From the NCBI GenBank assembly GCA_003990745.1, contig RBNI01000570.1, forward strand, positions 1 through 29,258: a stretch of 29,258 nucleotides of DNA. The letters run 5' to 3'. The translations under genes were made by a program, and so were the position numbers. This document shows, piece after piece, positions 1 to 10,689 of the stretch. The DNA is from Jimgerdemannia flammicorona (lineage: Eukaryota; Mucoromycota; Endogonomycetes; Endogonales; Endogonaceae). The notes beneath the pieces were generated by a model that saw only the letters and a list, made by a program, of their open reading frames with translations, had not been told where the DNA came from and did no database searches. Every line of letters begins with the position of its first letter. Position 1 is the first letter of the stretch.

Positions 1-3000
1 CCCCTACCCCTTCCTGATAAAAGACCACTTTATCTAACACTATCTCTACCCTCCCACCACTCTGCTCATAGATCCTTACTACTAAACCACAATGTCGGCC
101 CCCCTAAGGACCCCAACCTACCCACCATCCAGTCAGCAGATCCCCCAACAGCCCCTCCCATCTTAACACCTTCTTCCACAGTCCCAACTACTACCCCTCC
201 TCAAATACAAAAAGCCAATGACCCATCAGTCCCATCCATATTGCTAATACCCACCCTACAGTGAGCTAACTATCATCCACCCCACCTACAAGCCGAGATC
301 TCAAGTCCTCCCAGTGACCCCCCTCCCCCACCAGCCTATGCCCTATACCCAGTCTATCCCCTATTTCAGCCCAAAATTCCCCCAAAACCTCACACTCTCC
401 CAGCCAATGTTCTGGTATCTGTACATGACCCCCAGCTTGCCCAACATCGTAACACTCCTCACAGTCAAAATGTCCACCCTCTACTAGATGCCCCATCCTG
501 AAATTCAGCATGACATTCCTCCACAATATTCTCCACCATACCACCCAGAACTTGGGGGGAAGCCACCTCCATATCTCTGTGCTCCAAGACCAGATACCAG
601 CCCAGTCCCACTCCTCACCAATCTCTGCTGCCTACCAGCCACTCGGCCAAAGATCCTGGCCAAGCCCCTGCTGACACTCTACTCCCTCCCCAATATTGAA
701 TGTAGCAAGTGGAGCACCCCCCAGGAGCAATCTATCCCAATGCCACATATTAGGCCCCCACACTGCCTCCCTCTCATTGCCTTGCCAGCGCAGGCCAATT
801 TGGTATACTCCATCAGCCATGCCCTACCAAAAGCCTTTGAACCACAGCCACTGAATTCTATTCAGCCCCACCAAAGAGAGCAGATCCCCAGAGGACCTCT
901 GAGGGGATGTTCGCATCTCCCATACCTTCTGCAGCAGAGACACCCACCCTCTGCCCTGCAGTTCCACTGCTCTCTTCAACCACCAGGCCTGCAAGTAGTG
1001 CAGCCTCTTAGGAAAGTCTACCAGTCCAAGATCTCTCCTGACTACTGGTCTCGCAAGAGTATTCCAACTGACCTGGGACTTCCTTCCCACCCAAATCCAA
1101 TCCCTAGCCACCTTTGTCAGCTTCTTCACTATCCATGCTGGGAAGTTGAGGTGGTATGCCACATACCACAGCTTGGGGAACCAATATATATTCAGGATTG
1201 ATACCCGCTCTGCTAGAGAAATATGGTGGCCTCCCTATCCTCAAAGGGCCTCCCCCCAAATGTTCACCCTACTCTCCCACCACACTCGTGGCAAGACAGA
1301 ACCATATACAGAGAGGAAGATGCCCAGATACCGCACCACCTCACTAGTAGGGACAATTGTTCCAATGACATCCTCACCCACTAGCCCATTCCCTAGCACC
1401 ATCATCTCACACTTATGCCAGTTGAGCTTCGCCCCCGAGTGAGCCTTATACCATTTCACAGTCTCCTGTAGTGTCTCTACATCTGCCACAGACCCAAGTC
1501 CAACCACTATATCATCAGCAAAGGCTCCCACCTTCCACACTATACCATATATAGAGAGCCCTGCCATCTTCTGGCGAATCCTATCTATCAATGGCTCCAG
1601 CGAAAGGGCATAAAGAATAGGGGACAGAGGGTCCCCCTGAGGAACTCCTCTTCCCAAGAAAAATGCCCTCTCACAGTGACCATTACACATCAGAGCTGCC
1701 TGACTGCTCTCCAGTAGACTCAATATAGAGGCCCTAAACCTTGGGAGAACCCCGATTTGATCCAATACCTTGCCCAGCCACACCCACCATACACAGTTGT
1801 AGGCCTTCTCCTGGTCTAAAAAGACCAACCTTCTATTCAGGCCACAGGCCCGGGCCCCTTCAATGACACCATGAACCCACACAGTCTCATCTCTTATAAG
1901 TTTGCTCCCAACAAAGCCCCACTGCTCCTCCCCCAGCACCTGTTGGGCAACTTTCTGCAGCCTTGCAATAATCACCTTAGTTACCATCTTCCTGTCCATG
2001 TCCAGAAGCATGATCGGCCTCCAGTTCTTCCAGTCTTCCCTCCTCCCCTTGTCTTTGTACAGTAAGGCCACCAGCCCAAGATCCTGCTCTCCAACCCACT
2101 CACTGCTCTGAAGGACATGGTCACAGAGAGCAGCCATCTCACCCAAAACTCCGGAAATATTTACCATCTTCCTCCAGAAGTCCCATGGCAATCCATCCTC
2201 CCCCGGTGCCATCCTAAGTTTAGTTGCTGCCAGGACACTCTGAATCTCCTCTTCCTGCACTAGTAAGACTAAATCACCCAGTCCAGCTACTTGTGGTGGC
2301 CCCCACTCTTCTAGTATATCTGCAATCTCTGCCTCATCAGCACCCCCTTCTCTCTCACTCTACAAGCCCTGCCATCTCTCCTTCAACACCCCTAAGATTT
2401 GTTGTGTGCCATGTACTATGACCCCATCAGCATCCAGGACCCCATCCCACCAATGTTGCACTCTCCTAGCTTTGAGAAGTCTTGATAAGTACCTAGTAGG
2501 CCACTCACCCTTCTCAAGCCCCTGTCACCATAGCCTAGCAGCCATGCCCTGCAAATGGGTCTCCTCCTCTTCCCTCAACATCTGTTGTAGTTCCACAATC
2601 TCCAATTTCGCCCTCTCGATCCTCCAATCCTCCACCCCAACAACAGTAAGCAAATCCACCCAATCCATTTGTAGTCTCCTCAGCCTGCTGGAAGCACACC
2701 TCATGCGCCTCCTCCTCTACCTCCCGGCCTCTCTACCAGCCCCTCCCCAATAAACCCTCACAGCCTCTTTCAATCTCATCCAGTGGACAGCCACAGGCAA
2801 ACCCTCATGCCTCCAGTTAAGAACTTTTGCCTGAATGTCTGCCACCCACAATTCCCACAAACCCTTCTCAGCCAGCAGAGAGGAGTTAAGGTGCCAATAT
2901 CCGGGTCTATCTCCACTCCCCCCAAACTGCCCCTGCCCCAATAGTCCCCAGTGATCAGACCATGGGCACTACTTCACTTCCAATGTCTTCCAAACATCCG

Positions 3001-3631
3001 AACCCCAGTACTCTGCCGTCAGAATCCAGTCAATCCTTGTGCCCAAGCCATTCACCCAATGTGTGTAGACCCTGGCATCACCCCACCTTGTTCTGCCCAT
3101 ATCTCCCAAGGAGCTCAACATCTCCACCTCCTCCCATGCATCCAGACCTCCACTTCTACCCCTGGCACTCCTCCCTCCATCAGTCCTGTCCAGCCACTGA
3201 TCCTGAACCATATTAAAGTCTCCACTGAGCACATTGACCTCTTTCTCCAAGAGAATACCCTCCTCCAGCAGCCCCCTAATCCATGCAATCCTCTCACCCC
3301 TAGCTGCAGGGTAGTAGCACGAGCCCACCTTCACCGATTCCCACCCTGGCCAATGCCAGTCTCTCCAGACCAAGCGATCCCCCCAGCTCCTAATTCCCCC
3401 CAAGTCACCTCTACCCTTCCTCATCAAGATCACTACCTTTCCAAACCAAGCAGTAGCCCCACCCCATTCCCTAGTCCACTCTACCTGATCGTCCTCATCC
3501 TCATATCAAACATCCTGTAGTAAAAAGAGATCAGCTTCCAATCCCTTGAGCCAAGTAAAAATGTTCTTATACCACCCAGAGCCCCTTAACCCATTCACAT
3601 TCAAGGAGAAAATGTTGGTTGTACTGTTCAT
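1..3631 (-). pseudogene. LINE-1 ORF2 (endonuclease-reverse transcriptase), stops only, C-terminus at window edge
   Basis: One frame runs from ATG 3631 to the window edge with no frameshift. Domains in order: an APE-type endonuclease (NVNGLRG near residue 11; SGDFNMV at about 3226-3206; THWVNGLGTRIDWIL; SDHWG near 2955) that nicks target DNA; a reverse transcriptase (APGEDGLPWDFW, NWRPIMLLDMDRK, GVPQGDPLSP, FADD catalytic motif at 1511-1522); a thumb region; and a zinc motif (DCEECYD...H...C) near 390-450 like the zf-RVT domain. No RNase H domain is evident. In-frame stops sit at 3508 (TGA), 2971 (TAG), 2719 (TAG), 2527 (TGA), 2362 (TAG), 1243 (TGA), 826 (TAG), 634 (TAG), 268 (TAG) and a TAG pair near 190. 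Several replace Trp present in another copy: 2971 and 826 are Trp in LINE-3, 268 is Trp in LINE-2. That is what G-to-A at TpG produces. Confidence 0.93.
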
Positions 3632-3662
3632 AAGGAATAATGATATATCATGGTCCCATCCT

Positions 3663-5679
3663 CTATAAGTCTGTATTCCGCTCCTCTCGCACTAAGTCCA
3701 AGTCATGTTCAGCAGCCAGCTCCCTCTCCCCTACTTCCTGTACCACCAACACTCCCAGAAGTTCTACCATTGCCCCATCTTCATGCTCCTCAAATTCCTC
3801 GCGATACTCCAGACAGGCCTCCTGCCAGAGCCACAAACCATGATGCTCTGCCCAGCAGTAGGCTGCCTGCTCACCAGCAACCACCCCCAGCTCTGCCTTC
3901 CTCACCTCATCAACCTCATACCCCTCCTCCTCCAGGAAAATACCCAGAATCTCCACCTTCAGTGCCTCCACCATTCTATCACCATGCAGAATCCATACCC
4001 AATGCTCCTCAGGCATTGCCCACAGATCCACTTCTTCCAAAGCTTTTGCTGTGAAATTATCCATCACCTTGCATATCCACAACAAGTTCCCCACCTTCTT
4101 CCCTCCTGGAGTCCCTGGCCGCCCTGCATCCAGCATCATAGTGTCAGCTCCTACACTGGCAGCCTCATCCCACTCCTCCTCAGGGACATCCATCAGCTCA
4201 TCCTCTCCAACCACCACCACATCAGGGACCTCAAAGTGCACCTGCTGGGCCCCCTACATCCGTGTATCCTCCGTTGGCCCTCTCTTTCCAACTGGGCCCC
4301 TCCTGATAAGTGGGGGGGGGGGTAGCATCCAACTCCAGCTCCCACACTTCGAAGGTACCATCAGTAAATGGATTCTTGTCTAGCATCTCCCCAGCCTCTA
4401 CCTCCTTCACCTCCACCTCCTCTCCTCCTTTACCAGCCCAGATACTGTCCTTAGCATCTCCAGACTCCTCAGCTTCAACCGACTTCTTCTCCACCCCTCC
4501 TGTCATATCTGCCAAAAGCTCCCTCTGCCTCTTGCATCCCTGGGCCTGCTCTCACTGCTTCTTATCCATATGGATATGCTTCCTGCCCACAACCTCCAGA
4601 TGCATCGACTCCTCATACAATTTCCAGGCCTTTGCCCTCCTCTCCACAGCACCACTCAACTCCTCCAGCACCTCCAACAAGTCCTCCTCCTCCTCCTCAC
4701 TCCCTTTCACCCTCGATACCTTGCAGACAACAGCCCCCCACATCAGCACTGAGGGCCAGTCACTCATCTTCCCTATGGCCTCTTTCTCTGCCAACTGAAT
4801 CCTGACATCAATATCGCCTATCCTGAAAGTTGTCCCCTCCCACAACTGAAAGCCGATGTCCACCACATCACCATACTCCACCATCACCTCTCCCACCCTC
4901 CTCCTAGTCTCCTCCTTAGTCACTATGGGCACCCCCCTCACCAGAAGCTGCACCACCCTGGGGTCCCACCTTAAGCACCTCACCATGGAAACCACCACCT
5001 CCCCAACTACCACTCCAGTCTTCATGGCTTCGTTCAGTAGGCCAGCCTCCTCAAAGCCCACCTCAACCCCCTCCAGGCCCTTCAAGAACTTCACCAAGGC
5101 CACACCAGCCACCTGCCTCGAAATAAGCCCCAGGACCATCCTCACCATCACTGCCAAGCCCCAGAAGCATAAGGTAGCCGCGAACTCTGAGATCAACTTC
5201 TTGAGCAATGGGGCCACTGCCAGTCCCATTATACCATCTGCCAGGTCCCCCTTCTGCATCAGGATCCCCTGCCCCCCCTGGCCATCAGCCATCACATCTC
5301 TTTTTTTTTCCTGATTCACTATCACACCACCATTAGCAGTCCCACCACTACCCCCAGCAGTCCCTCCACTTCCCCCACCTCCTACCAGCGAAGGCCCAGC
5401 TCCCCCCACATCCTCAGCCTTCTGCTTCCCCTTCTCTCCTGCCTGATCCCTGCGGGCTCCCATCAGCCAGCCCCCAGTCCTCAGTGCATCTGCAAAGCTC
5501 CTCCCCTGCTGCCCTCCAGCCCCCCCACCAGTACCGCCTCTACTACCCGAGCTATCCAGTCCACTCGAGCCACCAAAAGACCCCATCCCCAGTCCATGCC
5601 CCCTCCCAACATACTGCCAGTCAAAAGCCCCAGGTCTACCCAACCTAGTATATGCATCAGCTTACTTACTGCTTGACAT
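3663..5679 (-). pseudogene. LINE-1 ORF1 (gag-like RNA-binding protein), broken
   Basis: ORF1 of LINEs encodes a nucleic-acid-binding chaperone packaged with the element RNA. The probable ATG is at 5679; six codons in (MSSSK then stop) a CAA-type Gln codon has become TAA, so the longest clean frame starts later (5643 to 4552, 363 residues). The N-terminal third is Gly/Ser-rich and low complexity. The middle holds a conserved block (RCLRWDPRVVQLLVRGVP, then DIGFQLWEGTTFRIG) that LINE-2 and LINE-3 share, and the C-terminal part is acidic. Another stop follows at 4552. A 1-nt frameshift falls in a run of 11 C (plus-strand G, 4312-4322): reading continues in a second frame to TAG at 3663. The 2017-nt span is one base more than a multiple of three, as one inserted base would give. 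I see no CCHC knuckle. ORF2 starts 31 bp downstream. Confidence 0.85.
4312..4322. repeat. G11 homopolymer causing the LINE-1 ORF1 frameshift
   Basis: Eleven consecutive G on the plus strand (C on the coding strand). The coding frame before and after the run differs by one base, and the frame after it matches LINE-2 (LIRR, then GAQQVHF). Confidence 0.8.
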
Positions 5680-5773
5680 CTTCTTAGTATCTTTCTCTAA
5701 TAAACGACTTGAAAGTGTGTTGTAAAAGTGTGTGTAATGTGAATTATAGCAGAGAAAGATATCAGGGGCGATG

Positions 5774-6507
5774 CAAGTCTATAGGCCTTGATTATATTAC
5801 TATATCAGCTCTCAGTTCTAGTTGAATATAGTTAAGATACCTAAAATAGATAGTTTTGGGTCCCCCAATCTCTCTCAATAACCAGAACTCAACTATTGAA
5901 TTATCAAAAGAAGCTGAAAGTGACACCTATTACCTAACCACTCTGCACCAATCAAAAGACTCTACTGAAGCAGCATTCGCCTCAGTCCTGATAACCACCC
6001 CCAGTCTGGTACTATACTGGTTCACTATTATCACCCTTCTTCCTATCTATGATAGCTATCTTCTCTTCTATCCTGACATCATCTGAAAAGCAGCCACCTA
6101 TGCCAAAACTATACTTGTCAGGAAGCTCACCAATATCAGAGAGCCCCACCATAGATACCAAGAACCTGCAGGTAACCTATACTAGGTACTTGACATCCAA
6201 GATTGGCTGATTCCCTATATAATCTGTGATATACTGAGATGACTTCTTGGTGATAATGGCAAAAGAAAGAAGGTGCTATATCAAAATAAATATATCTCAA
6301 ATGTAGCTGAAGGTACCAGAAACTGTAAAAAAGTAGAGAAGATACTGATCTGATACTAATAAAAGGACAACTCATCATTATTGTCCTCCTCCCACTATGC
6401 TCTTATAGATATAGTAAACCAACTTAAGGTAGAGGGGGTAACAATAGGAGAAAGAGACTTGAAAGATTGCCTACCAAACCTTGTGACCAGTAAGATAGCA
6501 GAGAAAG
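5774..6507 (+). repeat. Repeat B, copy 1 (direct repeat of 9476-10212)
   Basis: About 734 bp line up collinearly, same strand, with 9476-10212; most differences are C/T or G/A transitions. Homology begins at caagtct (5774) right where LINE-1 ends, and stops at gagaaag (6507). This looks like the leader and gag-like region of one transposon family, present twice 3.7 kb apart. The part expected upstream, by comparison with copy 2, is replaced here by LINE-1. I do not recognise the family. Confidence 0.85.
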
Positions 6508-6611
6508 GCTCTCTTTCTTCTCTTTCTACTTCTATTGGAGGCTCTATTGAGTCTTTTTCTAATAAAAAGCATACTCTACTCTTCAATATGAACTCTTTTT
6601 TAAGATTTTGA
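5856..6611 (+). pseudogene. Repeat B conserved reading frame, unidentified gag-like relic
   Basis: A single plus-strand frame can be followed from 5856 to 6611, interrupted by five to seven stops. It opens with 76 clean residues (Ser/Thr/Pro-rich, SKEAESDTYYLTT), passes a basic stretch (RKLTNIREPHHRYQEP), then KRKKVLYQN, and ends with a clean segment containing VEGVTIGERDLKDCLPN. Most of the same frame can be read in copy 2 (KEAKSDTYHLTT, KLTKVRELHHRY, KRKKALHQNEY), so both descend from a coding sequence. The last ~35 codons, after 6507, are absent from copy 2. There is no start codon I trust, and no protease, RT or zinc knuckle in the frame. A gag role is an inference from position behind an LTR-like leader in copy 2. 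Confidence 0.45.
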
Positions 6612-7345
6612 TAAAGGAGTTTAATAAATAGTAGTGATCTCTTATCTCAAATATTTGGATAGTGTTCTTATAATAAGAATTTAGCTGTCACTTTATTAAG
6701 TATATAGAGTTAAGCTTTTATAAAAAAATAATTATATTTGATAAATATATATTAAAAGACAAAGATTTAATCAGTATAACAAATTGTTACATATATTTAT
6801 AAATTACTGAAAATTCTAATGAAAATTTCTATAGAATTTCTAACTAGCAGTTATAGTTACTCAAAATAGTATAAATATATATAGATATATTCAGTATACT
6901 ATATTTAATTATAGTCTCAAATATATATATATAAATACTCTCTATATTGAGTATATTATAATCTTAGCTTTACTTTTTTCAATTATAAAAATAAAGCAAT
7001 ATTCTTATTATAGAACTCTTAGATCTGATTTGTTAATAATTCTGAGCCTAATCAATTTAAGATATAAGTATAGTACTTTTATTAGTATAAGAATCCAAAA
7101 GTGATATCTGAACTCTGCTGTAACAAATAATTAGAACTCAGTATTTCCTTATAAGAACTCAAAACTTAAAGCCAATAGTCAGTTTAATTATCTATAATAT
7201 ATTAATTCTATCAGTATATAGTTTTATTACAATTTAATAGTAGCAGAAGTTACTTCTTACCTATGAGTAATCTTTTTTTAAGAATTTACTATAGATAATC
7301 AGAACCAGTCAATATTGCTAATATTATTAACAATAGTTAAAAAGT

Positions 7346-7630
7346 ACCTTCCCTCTAAATACTCTCCAGACTTAAGCCAAAGAATTTAACAGAATCATCA
7401 CTGAGTAGATAAAAACTCACACTAGCTAAGAGAAGTTTGATAAACTTAATAACAAAATTATCCAAGAAGTATTCAATATCTTTTTTATACTTAATAAAGA
7501 AGTTCTCTATATTACCAAACTTAAGAAGAAATTCAATAAGCTAGTCAGCAGACACTTTCATAAAGAATATATATATACAAACTTGATATTGCTTACAATT
7601 GTGATTAGTTTTTATTTAAAGAGTATGTGA
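7346..7630 (+). pseudogene. 95-codon decayed frame, unidentified
   Basis: One plus-strand frame of 95 codons ends in TGA at 7628-7630 with only a few internal TAA/TAG codons, in DNA where other frames are packed with stops. Its latter half reads as an ordinary soluble protein (NNKIIQEVFNI, LKKKFNKLVSRHFHKEYIY). It is probably part of the same transposon population as the surrounding repeats. No domain recognised; low confidence. Confidence 0.3.
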
Positions 7631-7727
7631 TAGTATTAGGAGTATCTATTTAATAATAAATTATATATATTATAAGAGTCTATGAATTATTATTAAACCC
7701 AAATTTTTATTGACATAAGTTGAAATT

Positions 7728-7830
7728 TTTGTATATAGTATTTATAGTATTCATTATTTATAGTATTTATAATATAGTAGTATTCATAGTATAGTTCATA
7801 GATTCATTATAGATATATTTTATATAGTAA
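7728..7830. repeat. Low-complexity tttatagta-type array
   Basis: Irregular iterations of tatagtatt / ttcatagta words over about 100 bp. It has no fixed period and is probably a by-product of mutation to TpA rather than a true satellite. Confidence 0.45.
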
Positions 7831-9030
7831 ATATATCTTATCTTTTTATATTCAAGTTAAATTCTATTTACTTACTTCTTATAGATAGTAGATCTGATTC
7901 AGTATTAGGTGAGAAGTTATATTATAAACCTGATATACTTCTTTGACTATATTGTTTCACTTTTAGTCTTTTACTCTTTCAGTAAGATAAGGTAGTATTT
8001 TTTTTAACCAGATGAATAATCACTATTTTTTATTCTTTTTCAGTCTTATTATACTAAATTTATTTATTATGTCACAATTTTTTACTAAATAGATGATTTT
8101 CTATAATAACATTCTTGGAAATAGTATTAGTGGCATATTTATACAATTTAGAATATATTCTAGTTAAGTTTATTGGCTCTGAGTTTTATCTAGAAACTAT
8201 ATCTTGAGCTCATCTAAAAATAATACTAATTTGTTAAAGTATTTTGTTAACTTTGTTAATCCATTTAGCTTTCTTTAGAGATTACTATCACTTTAGATAC
8301 TTGTTATATATTTTGTTTGATACTAACAGTAGCTTTTTATTTTATCAAAATTCATTCTTTATTATCAGAGGACTCTTTATCACTTACTAGAGATATGATA
8401 GTATTATTTCTATTTTATTTATATAAAACAATCCTTCATTAGCTATAATTTATATTTCTTCTCATCTTATTTGTATAGTAATAAATATCTGTATTTTATC
8501 AATAATGTTAAGAATGTTATTTAGGAAATCAGAATAATTGAGTTACAGATCTATTATACTATTTATTTATCATTTTTCTTATTCAGATAACCATACTTAC
8601 CAGTCCCAAACTAAGTCTCAAATTTCTGTATATTTTGTAAACTAAATTACTAAGAATATAGACAGAAAAGTATAATATATAAACTATAATTTTATAATAT
8701 GAACTTGAATAACTGCAGATATAAACTAGTAGATACTAACAGATTTATTTTCTGAAGATATAGTTATATAAACTAAATAGCTATAAACTCAAATAGCTGT
8801 GAATATGAACTAGTAAATGCAAACTGAAGTTTTTTTTTCTAATAAACTTTTAAGAATATCATTACTAAGATCTGTAATAATTATAAAAACTAAGATTACT
8901 ATCTATCAATAGTATTATCTGCTCTTTAGGATATCTGATTACAAAGTATCCATTTTATCTCTTAAGAAATACTATTCAGAGAAGAAAGTTCTTAAGAAAC
9001 TCTATTATTTAATAGTGATGCTATATATAA

Positions 9031-9475
9031 TTTTTTTTTTTTGTTTTATAGACTCAGAGTCCTACAGATTTTTATTAGAAGAGAATCTAGACTATATAGG
9101 CCAAAACCCTCCCCCACTACCCATCAAGTACTGTTCTCTCATTAACCTAGGCTAGCTATTATCTAGCAGCTTGACTATGCCAGATGCAGCAGAGCCTATA
9201 TTGGCCTGCACCTCATTCTGTATACTATGCTCTCCCTACTACCAGAGAGAACTCAGCCATATATCAATGATCAAAAGTGTACACCCAAGACCCTAATATA
9301 TATATAAGGTCATGCCCAAGCTGAATAAAATAGCCCCTGCCACCTCAAAGAGAATGACAGGCAAAGAAAAAACCCTCATCAAAGTACATTATGGTGAGTA
9401 GGGCCTAGTTCTCCCAGATGAGATAAGTAGAGGACTTATATGTGAGGCAGAAGGAGACCCCCAATATCCCACTAC
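9031..9475. mobile_element. T-tract plus LTR-like leader upstream of repeat B copy 2
   Basis: T12 at 9031-9042 is followed by gttttatagactcagagtcc, which resembles what follows the T-tails of LINE-2 and LINE-3 (tatagtc-cttggact, then ttatta). It could be the 3' end of another minus-strand LINE, severely 5'-truncated. From about 9080 the base composition is more balanced, and on the plus strand a TATA-type box (9297-9309) is followed 15 bp later by AATAAA (9324-9329), as in the R/U5 start of an LTR. Repeat B copy 2 follows. I cannot fix the boundary between the two parts and find no clear TSD. Confidence 0.4.
9297..9329 (+). promoter_or_regulatory. TATA-type box and AATAAA, LTR-like
   Basis: TATATATATAAGG at 9297-9309 and AATAAA at 9324-9329. 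The same arrangement (TATATATAAG, then AATAAA downstream) occurs in both arms of the inverted repeat at 11450-12302. This is compatible with an LTR promoter and poly(A) signal; function is not shown. Confidence 0.35.
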
Positions 9476-10212
9476 TCAAGTCTGCAGACCTCAATCATAT
9501 TGCTGTGTCAGCTTCTAGTTCTAGTTAAGTGTAGTTAAGATGTCTGAAATGGGTAGTCTTAGACCCCCTGACCCCCCTCCAATGACTGGGCCCAACCTGC
9601 CGAATTACCAAAAGAAGCCAAGAGTGACACCTATCACCTAACCACTCCATACTAATCAAAAGACTCCACTGAAGCAGCACCTACTCCAGCCCCAATAATT
9701 GTCCCCAGCCTAGTACCCTACTGGTTTACTATAATTATCCTTCTGCTTATCTGTGATAGTCATCTCTCCTCTCATCCTGACAACACCTGAAAAATAGTCA
9801 CCTATGCCAGAACCATGCTTGCTGGAAAGCTCACCAAAGTCAGAGAGCTTCACCATAGGTACTGAGAACCTGCAGATAACCTATACTGGGTACTTGATGC
9901 CCAAGGTTGGCCAACTCCCTACATAACCTATAATATACTGAGACAATACCTAGTTAGCAACAGTAAAAGGAAGAAGGCACTGCACCAAAATGAGTATACC
10001 TCAGATATAGCTGAAGGCACCAGAATCTATGAAAAAGTAGAGAAGACACTGATCTAATACTGATAAAGAGGCAACTCATCACCATTGTCCTCCTCTCACT
10101 ATGCTCCTATAGGTATAGCAAACCAACCTGAGGTAGAGGGGGTAATAATAGGAGAAAGGAGACTTGGAAGATTACCTACCAAACCTTGTGACTGGTAAAA
10201 TAGCAGAGAAAG
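9476..10212 (+). repeat. Repeat B, copy 2
   Basis: Homologous to 5774-6507 over its whole length, same orientation. It keeps more C and G than copy 1 in the first 500 bp (for example ccccctgacccccctcc at 9564-9580, where copy 1 has ccccaatctctctc), so copy 1 is the more mutated there. In-frame stops include tga, tag and tga before the PPSNDW block. Homology ends at 10212, where the two copies run into unrelated DNA. Confidence 0.85.
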
Positions 10213-10275
10213 AGACATTAATGCTATATGGAAATATATAGATATAGAGATGCAGAGATAATACCAAATTGGAAA

Positions 10276-10689
10276 AAAGGCTGAGAATTATATAACTAAG
10301 GTACAGACTCTATAATAGAATAATATAAAGAAGATTTACAAGCTCTTAAAGATTATCAAGATAGAAGAGAAGCTCTGATATATCAGAATATAATAGAAGC
10401 TTTATAGTTATAGAAATTAAAGCCTAAGTAGAAAGAATCTTATCTTGTATAAAATATAAAAGAGACTATCTTTTAACTATAAAAACTCTTAGATACAATT
10501 ATCTCTATTACTATCTATCAAAACTAGCTTATAAAGTATTATGATCAGCCAATAAAAGAATGCTACAACTCTCAAAATCACTAGTATTATATAGTAAATT
10601 ATAGAAAGACAGTAGTATTCTACCAAGCCACTAATATAGAAGAACTCTTTAATAGTATTTAAAGTATAATATAGATATATTTGTTATGA
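10276..10689 (+). pseudogene. Decayed frame with TAG/TAA stops at likely Gln codons, unidentified
   Basis: From 10324 to the terminal TGA at 10687-10689 one plus-strand frame has ten internal stops, six TAG and four TAA, and no TGA. The surrounding residues read as a soluble Lys/Glu/Tyr-rich protein (EDLQALKDYQDRREALIYQN; KKLKP-type segments; YRKTVVFYQATNIEELFNS). Stops confined to TAG and TAA are what CAG and CAA give when C is changed to T on the coding strand, that is RIP at CpA. No catalytic motif identified. It follows repeat B copy 2 but in a different frame, so whether the two belong together is open. Confidence 0.4.

Larger units (their letters stand above)
1..5773 (-). mobile_element. 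LINE-1: Tad1-like non-LTR retrotransposon, family A, 3' end beyond the window
   Basis: ORF1 and ORF2 lie on the minus strand, in the order and with the domains of a fungal LINE. The start of the window falls within the last few codons of ORF2, judged against LINE-3, so the 3' UTR and A-tail lie outside. The 5' end is set near 5773 because a motif resembling agagaaagat, also found at the LINE-2 5' end, lies just inside it and the homology between repeat B copies starts just outside it. Both ORFs are broken by stops and ORF1 also by a frameshift, so the copy is inactive. CpG is scarce. LINE-2 is the same family and LINE-3 a diverged relative. The element class is certain; the exact 5' boundary is inferred to within about 15 bp. 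Confidence 0.93.
6612..9030. other. AT-rich, heavily mutated repeat relics; no intact gene
   Basis: The stretch is strongly AT-rich, with TpA-rich words (atag, ctat, tata) throughout and essentially no CpG. It is the pattern left by extensive RIP. Stops are dense in all frames. The only coding-like trace I could follow is at 7346-7630. Loose near-repeats of aatagct / tataaact words occur at 8690-8830. No RNA gene, TIR or LTR boundary was recognised. Confidence 0.7.

Noticed and set aside
488..1201. A 237-codon open frame on the plus strand within LINE-1
   Set aside because: It is the complement of ORF2 coding sequence; its Pro/Ser/His-rich product reflects the C-rich strand. The minus-strand frame carries the RT and zinc motifs.
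3705..4325. A 206-codon plus-strand frame in LINE-1 ORF1
   Set aside because: It lies opposite the acidic part of ORF1, which is conserved in LINE-2; composition explains it.
7728..7830. Possible CRISPR-like or satellite array
   Set aside because: There is no constant repeat length and no unique spacers; it is irregular AT-rich low complexity.
5774..10212. Repeat B copies as the two LTRs of one retrotransposon
   Set aside because: They contain a coding-like frame rather than TG...CA-bounded LTR structure, and the DNA between them shows no gag-pol order.
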